43,992 bases of DNA from Neopusillimonas maritima (GTDB lineage: Bacteria; Pseudomonadota; Gammaproteobacteria; Burkholderiales; Burkholderiaceae_B), in the NCBI RefSeq assembly GCF_003576595.1, contig NZ_NQOU01000009.1, forward strand, positions 1-43,992, read 5' to 3'. How positions within the stretch are numbered: the first letter of the stretch is position 1; each line of letters opens with the position of its first letter. Under the pieces are notes generated by a model. That model did no database searches and was not told the origin of the DNA. It saw only the letters and a program-made list of their open reading frames with translations. The translations under genes and the position numbers were made by a program. This document shows positions 34,532-42,831 of the stretch, one piece after another.

Positions 34532-35491
34532 CTACCCCCTTACCGCCTGCTCCAACGCCTGAACAAAACAATCTGCAACGTCAAAATCAGTTTGCTCGGT
34601 AATTTCAACAAAACACGTTGGGCTGGTTACATTCACTTCTGTCAGGTAATCGCCGATTACATCCAACCCCACCAAAAGAAGCCCTCTTTCCCGCAGCTTT
34701 GAACCGATTGCCTCCGCAATATAACGATCACGCTCGGTGAGTGGTTGCGCCACCCCTCGACCACCTGCGGCCAAATTCCCTCTTGTTTCACCCGCTAAGG
34801 GTATACGCGCCAAAGCGAAAGGTACGGGCTCGCCGTTAATCAGCAAAATACGTTTATCGCCTTGTTTGATTTCAGGAATATAGCGCTGGGCCATAATGGT
34901 GCGGGCACCATTATCAGTAAGCGTTTCCAGAATAGCGCCAATATTTGCTCCATCGGGACGCACATGAAAAATGCCGGTACCACCCATGCCGTCAAGCGGC
35001 TTCAGGATGATATCTTGGTATTTAGCGTGAAATGCGCGTAAACGCGCCATATTCCGGCTGACCAGCGTTGGCGACGTAAATTCAGCGAACTCAGTAATGG
35101 CAAGCTTCTCGGGGTGGTTGCGAATGGCTTGCCCTGCATTAAAAACCCGGGCGCCTTGCGCCTGGGCAAAATCGAGCAAATGTGTGGAGTAGACATACTC
35201 CATGTCGAAAGGCGGGTCCTTACGCATTACAACAGCGTCGTAACGCGACAAGGCCTGGTCAACCGAATCACCGGACGCTTGCCACCAATCCTGGCCATGC
35301 AAGTCGGCTTCCTGGATCAGATTGATCGCTTGCCCCGTTACTTTGACCACACCCTCATCGATGTAAATATCGCCTTGCAAGGCCACACTAATTGTGTGGT
35401 CACGCTTGCACAGCGCGCGCATCATGGCAACTGAGGAGTCTTTGTAGGCCTTCAGCGACGGTAAAGGATCAATAATGAATAGTATGTGCAT
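34532..35491 (-). CDS. gshB: Glutathione synthase
   Basis: This ATP-grasp enzyme (319 residues) joins gamma-glutamylcysteine and glycine to make glutathione. The N-terminus MHILFIIDPLPSLKAYKDSSVAMMRA is diagnostic. The ATP-grasp region holds DIILKPLDGMGGTGIFHV (about 155-172) and the C-terminal LDVIGDYLTEVNVTSPT with the Mg-binding Glu/Asn. Length is normal. It leads a gshB-EIIA-HPr-ptsI transcript. Its start lies only about 11 bases after the T-run of a strong terminator, so its expression may depend on read-through or on a promoter inside infC. No gshA gene is seen in the window. Confidence 0.94.
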   Translation of the reverse strand: MHILFIIDPLPSLKAYKDSSVAMMRALCKRDHTISVALQGDIYIDEGVVKVTGQAINLIQEADLHGQDWWQASGDSVDQALSRYDAVVMRKDPPFDMEYVYSTHLLDFAQAQGARVFNAGQAIRNHPEKLAITEFAEFTSPTLVSRNMARLRAFHAKYQDIILKPLDGMGGTGIFHVRPDGANIGAILETLTDNGARTIMAQRYIPEIKQGDKRILLINGEPVPFALARIPLAGETRGNLAAGGRGVAQPLTERDRYIAEAIGSKLRERGLLLVGLDVIGDYLTEVNVTSPTCFVEITEQTDFDVADCFVQALEQAVRG

Positions 35492-35502
35492 AACGACCTG
35501 CG

Positions 35503-35538
35503 AAAACTATCCCCACCAGGGTCTCCTGGTGGGGATAG
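35503..35538 (-). terminator. Strong intrinsic terminator between infC and gshB
   Basis: CTATCCCCACCAG (35507-35519) and CTGGTGGGGATAG (35526-35538) form a perfect 13-bp stem with a 6-base loop, followed on the minus strand by TTTT (35506-35503). It ends the thrS-infC transcript 16 bases after the infC stop and abuts the gshB ribosome binding site. Confidence 0.92.
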
Positions 35539-35554
35539 ATAAGGAAAACAAGAA

Positions 35555-36100
35555 TCAGGAGGCCGAATCGCCTTTACCCGCAGGTTTCTTGCGTGGCGCC
35601 AATACCATGACCATTTGCCGCCCTTCCAGCTTGGGCATCGCCTCAACCTGGACAAGCTCGCTAAGGTCGTCACGAACACGTTCCAATACGCGCATACCCA
35701 ACTCTTGGTGGGCCATTTCGCGGCCGCGGAAACGCAACGTAACTTTGGCTTTGTCTCCGTCTTCGATAAAACGGCGCAAATTGCGCAATTTAACCTGATA
35801 ATCGCCCTCATCGGTACCCGGGCGGAACTTCACTTCCTTAACCTGGATAACTTTCTGTTTGGCTTTGGCTTCCGCCTGTTTCTTCTGTTCTTGATACTTG
35901 AACTTGCCGTAGTCCATTAAACGACAGACAGGCGGCGACGCATTGGGCGCAATTTCAACCAAGTCTACTTCATGATCTTCAGCGAGCCCGAGTGCGTCAG
36001 CCAGCTTGACGATACCCAGTTGGTCACCTTCGATGCCGATTAAACGTACCTCTGTGGCACGGATTTCGCCATTGATGCGATGGGATTTATCGGTTGCGAT
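35555..36100 (-). CDS. infC: Translation initiation factor IF-3, probable AUC start
   Basis: IF-3 (181 residues) binds the 30S subunit, checks the start codon and prevents subunit joining. The N-terminal domain reads [22 protein letters not shown] and the C-terminal domain [25 protein letters not shown]. No ATG or GTG occurs before the conserved N-terminus. An AGGAG ribosome binding site (36113-36109) is spaced 8 bases from an ATC codon at 36100, giving the start. A rare non-AUG start (AUU in E. coli) is a known device for IF-3 to repress its own synthesis. The first ATG (35962) would remove the whole N-terminal domain. It follows thrS by 20 bases. Confidence 0.92.
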   Translation of the reverse strand: MATDKSHRINGEIRATEVRLIGIEGDQLGIVKLADALGLAEDHEVDLVEIAPNASPPVCRLMDYGKFKYQEQKKQAEAKAKQKVIQVKEVKFRPGTDEGDYQVKLRNLRRFIEDGDKAKVTLRFRGREMAHQELGMRVLERVRDDLSELVQVEAMPKLEGRQMVMVLAPRKKPAGKGDSAS

Positions 36101-36120
36101 ATCTAAAACTCCTATAAATA

Positions 36121-38061
36121 TTAATGGTCTTGCCCTGCATTGCGACGTTGCTGAATATCTTCGTGCAAACGCTGGATAAAGTCGTTGGTACTCATGACAC
36201 CCAAATCAACGCCACCCCGGCTGCGTACCGCAACCGTTCCTGCTTCGCGTTCTTTTTCGCCGACTACCAGAATGTAGGGCATTTTCTTCAAACTATGCTC
36301 TCTGATTTTACGGTTGATTTTTTCACCGCGCAAATCTGCCCCGGCTCTAAACCCTTGTTTTTTCAGCTTTTGAGCGATTTCAGCTGCATAATCAGCAGAA
36401 TTCTCGGAAATACAGCACACCACGGCCTGTTCAGGGGCGAGCCATGGCGGTAATGCACCCGCATGATTTTCAATAAGAATACCGATAAAACGCTCGAAGG
36501 AACCCAAAATGGCCCGATGCAACATAACCGGCGTTTTACGTTGATCGTTCGCGTCGACATATTCGGCGCCGAGGCGCTCCGGCATGGAAAAATCAACCTG
36601 AATTGTGCCGCACTGCCAGTGACGGCCGATTGCGTCCGTTAGCGTATATTCAATCTTCGGGCCGTAGAATGCGCCCTCGCCTTCACTGACTTCGTATTCG
36701 CACCCTGTACGGTTCAAGCTTTCCATCAACGCTTGCTCCGCTTTGTCCCAAACCTCATCAGAGCCGATACGTTTTTCCGGACGGGTCGCCACTTTATAGA
36801 GAATCTTTGTAAAGCCGAAGTCGGCATACACATTCTGCAACAAGGCCGTAAACGCCGCACACTCGTCTTGCAACTGATCTTCCGTACAGAAAATGTGACC
36901 GTCGTCTTGGGTGAACCCGCGCACACGCATCATGCCGTGCAGGGAACCGGATGGCTCATTGCGATGGCACTGGCCGAATTCACCATAACGAATGGGCAGT
37001 TCGCGATAGGAATGCAACCCGGCGTTAAAAATCTGCACGTGTCCGGGACAATTCATCGGTTTCAAACCATAAGTGCGGCTCTCCGACTCTGTGGTGAACA
37101 TGTTTTCGGCGTAGTTGTCCCAGTGCCCGGTTTTCTTCCAAAGTGAAAGATCCAGGATTTGTGGCGCCTTTACTTCCTGATAACCATTGTCGCGGTATAC
37201 GGCACGCATATATTGCTCGACTTGCTGCCAAACCGTCCAGCCTTTCGGGTGCCAGAAAATAAGCCCGGGTGCTTCATCTTGGAAATGGAAGAAGTCCAAT
37301 TCGCGACCCAATTTGCGGTGATCCCGTTTTTCAGCCTCTTCCAGCATGTGCAAATAAGCGGCCTGATCTTCTTTTGTAGCCCAAGCCGTGCCATAAATAC
37401 GCTGCAACATTTCATTGTTGCTATCGCCACGCCAGTAGGCCCCAGCCACCTTGGTCAACTTAAAAACCTTCAGTTTGCCGGTGGAGGGGACGTGAGGCCC
37501 CCGGCAAAGATCGATGAAATCACCTTCACGATACAGGCTAATGTTCTCGTTCGACGGAATAGACGCAATGATTTCCGCTTTATATTGTTCGCCAATGCTT
37601 TTGAAAAACGCAACGGCATCGTCTCTTTTCCATTCTTCGCGCGTGACCACCTCGTCTTTTTTGGCCAATTCCACCATTTTCTTTTCAATGGCTTCCAAAT
37701 CTTCGGGCGTAAACGGACGCTTGTAAGAAAAATCGTAGTAAAAGCCGTTATCGATAACCGGGCCGATAGTGACCTGGGCCTCTGGAAACAAACTCTTCAC
37801 CGCGTAAGCCAGCAAGTGTGCAGTGGAATGGCGAATGAGATCAAGCCCTTCCGGGTCTTTGGCGGTTATGATAGCCAGTTGTGCGTTCTGATTAATGACG
37901 TAACTGGTGTCCACCAGCCTATCTTCTTGGCCTTCGAACGACACTTTCCCGGCCAGAGCAGCTTTACCCAACCCCGAGCCAATGGAAAAAGCGACGTCGT
38001 TAACCGACACCGGGCCGGGATACTCGCGCTGAGATCCATCAGGCAGTGTAATTTGAACCAT
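36121..38061 (-). CDS. thrS: Threonyl-tRNA synthetase
   Basis: The enzyme (646 residues) charges tRNA-Thr. Domains in order are TGS (about 1-62), the alanyl/threonyl SAD editing domain (about 65-225, with [11 protein letters not shown]), the class II catalytic core and the C-terminal anticodon-binding domain. The catalytic zinc-site region [10 protein letters not shown] and motif 2 ([21 protein letters not shown]) are intact. The start at 38061 ([18 protein letters not shown] upstream) is preferred over an ATG 10 codons earlier. infC follows in the same operon, but rpmI-rplT do not. A terminator-like hairpin lies upstream. Confidence 0.95.
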   Translation of the reverse strand: MVQITLPDGSQREYPGPVSVNDVAFSIGSGLGKAALAGKVSFEGQEDRLVDTSYVINQNAQLAIITAKDPEGLDLIRHSTAHLLAYAVKSLFPEAQVTIGPVIDNGFYYDFSYKRPFTPEDLEAIEKKMVELAKKDEVVTREEWKRDDAVAFFKSIGEQYKAEIIASIPSNENISLYREGDFIDLCRGPHVPSTGKLKVFKLTKVAGAYWRGDSNNEMLQRIYGTAWATKEDQAAYLHMLEEAEKRDHRKLGRELDFFHFQDEAPGLIFWHPKGWTVWQQVEQYMRAVYRDNGYQEVKAPQILDLSLWKKTGHWDNYAENMFTTESESRTYGLKPMNCPGHVQIFNAGLHSYRELPIRYGEFGQCHRNEPSGSLHGMMRVRGFTQDDGHIFCTEDQLQDECAAFTALLQNVYADFGFTKILYKVATRPEKRIGSDEVWDKAEQALMESLNRTGCEYEVSEGEGAFYGPKIEYTLTDAIGRHWQCGTIQVDFSMPERLGAEYVDANDQRKTPVMLHRAILGSFERFIGILIENHAGALPPWLAPEQAVVCCISENSADYAAEIAQKLKKQGFRAGADLRGEKINRKIREHSLKKMPYILVVGEKEREAGTVAVRSRGGVDLGVMSTNDFIQRLHEDIQQRRNAGQDH

Positions 38062-38114
38062 ATAGCATCCTGACATTAACAAGCGTACCAATACCCACCG
38101 ATACCGTACACGCT

Positions 38115-38144
38115 ACGACAAAAAACGCGGCATTTGCCGCGTTT
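38115..38144 (-). terminator. Intrinsic terminator upstream of thrS (possible attenuator)
   Basis: On the minus strand AAACGCGGC (38144-38136) and GCCGCGTTT (38131-38123) form a 9-bp stem with loop AAAT, followed by a T-run (TTTTTTG with the stem end). It lies 54 bases before the thrS start. It could end transcription from the livJ-like gene upstream or act as an attenuator in the thrS leader. On the plus strand no T-run follows. Confidence 0.8.
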
Positions 38145-38196
38145 CCAAACAAAACATTAGCCCACCTAGTGTAACATTGAATGCCTGCAAACGGCT

Positions 38197-38226
38197 TTGA
38201 CATGCAGCCACAATTCAGGCTATCAT
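38197..38226 (+). promoter_or_regulatory. Promoter of the tRNA-Val gene
   Basis: A perfect -35 box TTGACA (38197-38202) is separated by 18 bases from TATCAT (38221-38226). The predicted start near 38233 lies about 9 bases before the mature tRNA. Confidence 0.85.
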
Positions 38227-38241
38227 TGCGTTCTTCTTTAA

Positions 38242-38318
38242 AGGCGGTTAGCTCAGTTGGTTAGAGCGCTACGTTGACATCGTAGAGGTCGCTGGTTCGA
38301 ATCCAGTACTGCCTACCA
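38242..38318 (+). tRNA. tRNA-Val (anticodon GAC)
   Basis: This 77-base cloverleaf has acceptor stem AGGCGGT/ACTGCCT with encoded CCA (38316-38318). The D arm GCTC-AGTTGGTTA-GAGC, anticodon arm CTACG-TTGACAT-CGTAG (anticodon GAC) and T arm GCTGG-TTCGAAT-CCAGT are regular. It reads GUC and GUU codons. It is transcribed opposite to thrS and to the livJ-like gene. Confidence 0.95.
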
Positions 38319-38344
38319 AATCAAATAGAATCGCAAACCGATTC

Positions 38345-38376
38345 ACAGCTAAATTACATCACTGTCATTTAGCTGT
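38345..38376. repeat. Inverted repeat overlapping the livJ-like stop codon
   Basis: ACAGCTAAAT (38345-38354) and ATTTAGCTGT (38367-38376) are perfect 10-base arms with a 12-base spacer. The right arm covers the last codons of the binding-protein gene. No T-run follows on the minus strand, so it is at best a weak terminator or an mRNA 3'-end stabiliser. Confidence 0.45.
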
Positions 38377-39507
38377 TACCAGTTTCCAGTCGCCATTTTC
38401 CACTTGCACTAACGCACTGGCGCGCTCATCAAGCCCTGTATGATCGGTTTTACTCATGGTATATACACCATGAGTACCCACGACCTCGTTACTTGTTTCC
38501 AGTGCATCCCTAAGTGCGGCACGGAATTCAGCCGTGCCGGGTTTGGCGACTTTCAACGCCTTCTCCACAGCCTGGTCTGCCAATAAATAAGCATCCCACG
38601 AATAAGCTGAAAATGCATTGCGTGTGTTATCTCCAAATTTGGCCTCATAGTTTTTGGTAAATTCCATAGCCTCAGCCTTGATCGGGTTGCTGTCGGGCAA
38701 TTGCTCGGCCACCATGACTGGCCCGGTGGGTGCGTAAGCGCCTTCGAGCGCATTACCACCAACACGCAAAAAGTCTTTGTTAATCACACCATGATTATGA
38801 TAAATAGGGCCTTTGTAGCCACGCTCTCGCAAGCTCACTTGAGGTAATGCGCCCGGCGTCCCAGAGCCACCCAAAACAACTGCATCCGGTTTAGCAGCCA
38901 TTAACTTAAGCACCTGACCAGCTACGCTGGTGTCAATACGGCCGTAACGCTCACTCGCCACCAGCTTTATATCGGTTCCCTCGATATTTGCTTTTAGCCC
39001 CGCCAACACCAGTTCACCCCAGGAATCCGAAAAACCCAGGTAACCAACGCTCTTGACCCCTTTTTCTTTCATGTTTTTGACCACCGCGGCCATCATGATA
39101 TTAATAGGTTGCGGCACCGCGTACGACCAAGGGTTATCTTCGGCCTTAACCGGCAAAGGGGAAAGCGAGATCTGAGGCACTTTCTGTTCAGCCACAATTT
39201 CACTGACTGCCAACGCAGTGGGCACACTGCTTGAGCCGATAATCAGGTCGACGTTATCTTGCTGAATAAGCTTTCGGGCCAGCTTTACCGAAGTTGTGGT
39301 GTCGGTAGCATCATCAACGATTATGTATTCAACCGGTACGCCACCCAGGGTTTTGGGTACGACCTCAAAAGTATTCTTATAAGGAATACCCAGCGACGCC
39401 CCCGGCCCGGTAGCGCCGGTAATAACGCCAACCTTAACGCCTTCGGCAAAAGCATTGGACAGCGGGATTAAGGCAACCAACGTAAATGCAAGTATGCTTT
39501 TCTTCAT
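38365..39507 (-). CDS. LivJ-type ABC transporter substrate-binding protein
   Basis: This periplasmic binding protein (380 residues) is of the branched-chain amino-acid (Leu/Ile/Val-binding, type I fold) family. It has a signal peptide MKKSILAFTLVALIPLSNAFA-EG and the opening strand VKVGVITGATGPGASLGIPYKN. The ligand-pocket loops LIIGSSSVPTALAVSEI and PQISLSPLP are visible. No permease or ATPase genes lie in the window. Many betaproteobacterial members of this family bind aromatic or organic acids rather than amino acids. Its place next to acyl-CoA genes suggests a carboxylic-acid or acyl ligand, but this is a guess. An AGGAGA ribosome binding site precedes the start. Confidence 0.85.
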   Translation of the reverse strand: MKKSILAFTLVALIPLSNAFAEGVKVGVITGATGPGASLGIPYKNTFEVVPKTLGGVPVEYIIVDDATDTTTSVKLARKLIQQDNVDLIIGSSSVPTALAVSEIVAEQKVPQISLSPLPVKAEDNPWSYAVPQPINIMMAAVVKNMKEKGVKSVGYLGFSDSWGELVLAGLKANIEGTDIKLVASERYGRIDTSVAGQVLKLMAAKPDAVVLGGSGTPGALPQVSLRERGYKGPIYHNHGVINKDFLRVGGNALEGAYAPTGPVMVAEQLPDSNPIKAEAMEFTKNYEAKFGDNTRNAFSAYSWDAYLLADQAVEKALKVAKPGTAEFRAALRDALETSNEVVGTHGVYTMSKTDHTGLDERASALVQVENGDWKLVTAK

Positions 39508-39601
39508 TTTAATGTCTCCTGTACTTCGATTTATTTAAAAATGACCGATTTACGGCCTTTGCTCTGCTGCTTATGGTGCAGCTTGTAGGTGGCAAGAGGT
39601 T

Positions 39602-40780
39602 TTACAAGCCCAGTTGCCTTGAAACGATATGCCGCATGATGTCGCCTGTACCGCCACCGATCATGGGAAAGTACGAGTCTCGTAGAAAGCGTTGCACGGG
39701 ATATTCATTCATTAATCCATAACCGCCATAAACCGACATAGCCATTTCACAAACTTCATGACACCCCTCGGCCGCGACGATTTTTGCCAGCGCCGCTTCG
39801 GTAGTAATGGAGGCATTCTGATCAGCAAGTGCCGCCGCATGATAGGTATACAACCTGCTTTGCTCCAGCTTGGCCAGCATATCGACCAACCGAAATTGAA
39901 TGGCTTGAAACTTGCTGATAGGTTGACCAAATTGCTCTCGCTCTTTGGCATAACGCAAAGCGGAGTCGTATGCAGCCCTACCGCCACCCAATGCCAAAGC
40001 CGCAGTAAAAATACGATCGACTGTTAATGACTTATAAGCGTTCAGAAAACTGCTCGGTACACCATTGTTTAAATAACATTCATCAGGCACAAAAACATTC
40101 TCAAAAACCAATTCAGCCGTGTCGGAGCTTCGTACCGAGAACTTGTCCAGCTTACGCCCTACCGAGAACCCAGGGGTATTGGTATCAACCAGAAAAAGGT
40201 CGAGCCCTTTTAACCCCTGCGTTGGGTTTGTGGTTGCCACTACCGTAATAAAATCGGCAACCGTACCGTTGGTCGTGAATATTTTGGAACCGTTAAGGAA
40301 AAAACCGCCCTCTGTGCGAGTGGCACGTGTAAGTAAAGAAGCGGCATCAGAACCCGAATTAGGCTCGGTGATGGCAAACGCCGCTATTTTTTCGCCCAGC
40401 AAAGCGGGTTTTAAGTACTTGTTATGTAAATTCTCATTACCCCACTGAAAAACGGTATGCGTTGCCGTTGAGCCTTGCATACATACCCCCGCAGCGAAGC
40501 TCATAGAGCCTCGCGCCAGCTCTTCACATAATATGGAGAAACATGTAAAGGGGTACTTCAGCCCACTACCGCCAACCGTTTCCGGATACATGATTCCGTA
40601 ATAACCCAGATCACCCAACTCTTTGAACAGTTCATGAGAAAAATCGTTCGCATTGTCGAGCGCCTCCGCCTGGGGACACAACCGCTCGTCTACCCAACGC
40701 GCAATATGATGTCGAAATTCGTTCGCCTCGGCTTCTAACTCGTCTCGACTGAAGTCGGTTCGTAAAGGTGCGGAACTCAT
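39602..40780 (-). CDS. Acyl-CoA dehydrogenase family protein
   Basis: This FAD-dependent acyl-CoA dehydrogenase (392 residues) would catalyse alpha,beta-desaturation of an acyl-CoA. The fold marks are ITEPNSGSDAASLLTRATR (FAD/substrate strand), REQFGQPISKFQAIQFRL (about 281-298) and YGGYGLMNEYPVQRFLRDSY. The catalytic base is unclear: the MCAD/SCAD position is Gly376 in IGGGTGD instead of Glu, and the IVD-type position holds Asp255 in LTVDRIF instead of Glu. It may use Asp, or have another reaction. The gene precedes the livJ-like gene in the same direction with 94 bases between. The enoyl-CoA hydratase gene is 56 bases upstream. Confidence 0.85.
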   Translation of the reverse strand: MSSAPLRTDFSRDELEAEANEFRHHIARWVDERLCPQAEALDNANDFSHELFKELGDLGYYGIMYPETVGGSGLKYPFTCFSILCEELARGSMSFAAGVCMQGSTATHTVFQWGNENLHNKYLKPALLGEKIAAFAITEPNSGSDAASLLTRATRTEGGFFLNGSKIFTTNGTVADFITVVATTNPTQGLKGLDLFLVDTNTPGFSVGRKLDKFSVRSSDTAELVFENVFVPDECYLNNGVPSSFLNAYKSLTVDRIFTAALALGGGRAAYDSALRYAKEREQFGQPISKFQAIQFRLVDMLAKLEQSRLYTYHAAALADQNASITTEAALAKIVAAEGCHEVCEMAMSVYGGYGLMNEYPVQRFLRDSYFPMIGGGTGDIMRHIVSRQLGL

Positions 40781-40836
40781 TGATTTATCCCTTTCGCTTG
40801 GGGTTACTCATACACATCACTGTCAGCAAGGGTTGT

Positions 40837-41649
40837 CTACCCCTGAGAATGGCGTTGAACCTTATTGGCCTTACGTTCCAGGAAATCGCGCAAACGCTGC
40901 TTGGCTTCATCGTCTCCTTGGGCGATGCCAACCATCAACATTTCGGTAAACAACCCTGTTTGCGGATCTTGCTCGCAAATACGAGGGATGGATTGGATAA
41001 CGGCAAAATTCGCTAATGGCGCGTTTTTTGCAATACGTTTGGCCAGTTCAATCCCTTTCTGCAATCCCTGGCCAGGGTCGACCAGATATTGAGAGAGTCG
41101 CAAAATATGATGTGCCTCTTCAGCCTCGTACACCCGTCCTGACAGCATCATATCGATTACCGTCGCAGCCCCGATAAGACGAGGCAGGCGAACAGACCCT
41201 CCTGAGCCCAGAAAAATGCCGCGCGTACCCTCGGGAAGGGCGTAATATGCACTCCGCTCGGCAACGCGAATATGTGTTGAAGCCGCAAACTCCAGCCCAC
41301 CCCCGATAACAGCACCATGGAGCACCGAAATAACCGGCACTTTACAAAATTGCACAGTGTCATTCAGGCGCTGCCCAATAATTGACGTATCAAAACTCTC
41401 GGCGACAGAGGTTTCTTTGAGTTCATTCAAGTCAAGACCGGCGCAAAAATCGCCGCCGGCACCGTGCACCACCACACCCTGCACATGCGCCGGAATGCTT
41501 GAAAAAAAGACCTGCATACCCAGCACCAACTCATCACAGAGTGCATTGCGTTTATATGCACGATTTAAAGTTAAGACAGCAATGGTGTCATCCAACTTAA
41601 CCGATAAACTATCAGGTAATGAAACGGGCCACTTATAAGATTCAGTCAT
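40837..41649 (-). CDS. Enoyl-CoA hydratase/isomerase family protein
   Basis: This crotonase-fold protein (270 residues from MTESYKW at 41649) binds CoA thioesters. The oxyanion-hole segment GAGGDFCAGLDLNEL (about 63-77) and both hydratase glutamates are present: E120 in IGGGLEFAAS and E140 in LPEGTRGIF, 20 residues apart as in rat enoyl-CoA hydratase. A hydratase activity is therefore likely; family members can also be isomerases. The frame is open upstream into the dehydrogenase gene; the chosen start follows an AAAGAA sequence, and the Met one codon earlier is possible. It lies between the acyl-CoA dehydrogenase and the hydroxyacyl-CoA dehydrogenase genes, as in a beta-oxidation operon. Confidence 0.87.
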   Translation of the reverse strand: MTESYKWPVSLPDSLSVKLDDTIAVLTLNRAYKRNALCDELVLGMQVFFSSIPAHVQGVVVHGAGGDFCAGLDLNELKETSVAESFDTSIIGQRLNDTVQFCKVPVISVLHGAVIGGGLEFAASTHIRVAERSAYYALPEGTRGIFLGSGGSVRLPRLIGAATVIDMMLSGRVYEAEEAHHILRLSQYLVDPGQGLQKGIELAKRIAKNAPLANFAVIQSIPRICEQDPQTGLFTEMLMVGIAQGDDEAKQRLRDFLERKANKVQRHSQG

Positions 41650-41675
41650 CATTTCTTTGTAGTTAGAGGGGCACG

Positions 41676-42638
41676 TCATGCCCCTAGTTTTTCCTGTAAC
41701 TTCAATACGTCGACCAAGCCCTCGTCGCGCCATTTAACCCAGTGCTGAACCGACTCGCCCTGTGATACTTCCTGCGCAGCTTTAACCAGTTTTTGAACAA
41801 GTTCAGGCGTAAGCGTCACCGACGTAGATGGCGTCCACCACTCCTGAATGGCCTGACCGGCATGATCCAGAATGCCTTGCATTCCCTTGTCACCCCCTGC
41901 CAGGTGCAACGTTAGCAACCCGCCCATTAAGGCCCACCGCGGCCCCAAACCGTAACGAACGGCGGCATCGATATCGCGTGCGCTTGCGATGCCATCTTGC
42001 AAACACGCCACCGCTTCGCGCATTAATGCAAACTGCAAACGATTGGCCATATGACCATTGGTTTCAGCATGTAAACAAATCGGTTGTTTGTGCAGAGAAC
42101 GGGCGAAATCCATCGCCCAATCAACCACAACCGGAGAAGTTTTCCGCCCGCCCACCACTTCAACAAGCGGAATTAAATGGGTAGGGTTAAATGGATGTAA
42201 AACGACTAATCGCTCAGGATACGTGCAGGCCTCTTGCATGGCACTAGGTGGGATTCCGCCCGTGCTTGAAAGAATGATTTTGCTGGGAACCGCGACAGCC
42301 TCAACCTCTGCCAAGAGCTTTTTCTTTACCTCCAAATGCTCCGGACAGTTTTCTTGAACCAAATCCGCCATGCGAGCGGCTTCACCTGCCGAAGAGACAA
42401 AACGTATCAAATCGAGTGGTGGGCGCAGCAACCTGGTGCGGCCTAACTCGCGCAAGGCAGGCCAAGCATTGGAAACAAATTCATTCACGCTTTCAGGTGC
42501 ATGGGGGGAAGGGTCATACGCAATGACCTCAAGACCGTGAGCCAGGAAGAGCGCAATCCAACTGGCGCCAACCGAACCAGTGCCTAATACGGCAACGACA
42601 CGTATCTCATCGGGATGTTTATAAATGATGTTATCCAT
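41676..42638 (-). CDS. 3-hydroxyacyl-CoA dehydrogenase family protein (carnitine dehydrogenase-like)
   Basis: This NAD-dependent dehydrogenase (320 residues) has the Rossmann motif VLGTGSVGASWIALFLAHG (about 18-36) and acidic D42 in VIAYDPS. The HPFNPTHLIPLVEVVGG block (about 147-163) contains the catalytic His of the family, and ETNGHMANRLQFALMREA begins the C-terminal domain. Size and these blocks resemble L-carnitine 3-dehydrogenase as well as short 3-hydroxyacyl-CoA dehydrogenases. The exact substrate is open. It starts the HCDH-hydratase-ACAD-binding-protein run on the minus strand, with a 193-base gap separating it from the acetoacetyl-CoA synthetase gene. Confidence 0.83.
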   Translation of the reverse strand: MDNIIYKHPDEIRVVAVLGTGSVGASWIALFLAHGLEVIAYDPSPHAPESVNEFVSNAWPALRELGRTRLLRPPLDLIRFVSSAGEAARMADLVQENCPEHLEVKKKLLAEVEAVAVPSKIILSSTGGIPPSAMQEACTYPERLVVLHPFNPTHLIPLVEVVGGRKTSPVVVDWAMDFARSLHKQPICLHAETNGHMANRLQFALMREAVACLQDGIASARDIDAAVRYGLGPRWALMGGLLTLHLAGGDKGMQGILDHAGQAIQEWWTPSTSVTLTPELVQKLVKAAQEVSQGESVQHWVKWRDEGLVDVLKLQEKLGA

Positions 42639-42831
42639 GTAAATCCAATTATCTGCAATTGACGCTGCGCAAACAGTCTCACGTTTCAGAAACTCATGAA
42701 AACAGTTTAGAGTTTGACTGATTATTTGAATAATGCAGAAGGCTTATAAGAGTTAACCGATTTATGGATAACTGAAAAACAAACACACCGATTTTCAGCA
42801 TAGGCAGAAAAACTATACCAATCTTCGCTGT

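Noticed and set aside
37159-38073. A 304-residue plus-strand frame opposite thrS
   Set aside because: It is a long antisense shadow of the thrS TGS and editing domains, with no ribosome binding site and no recognisable family.
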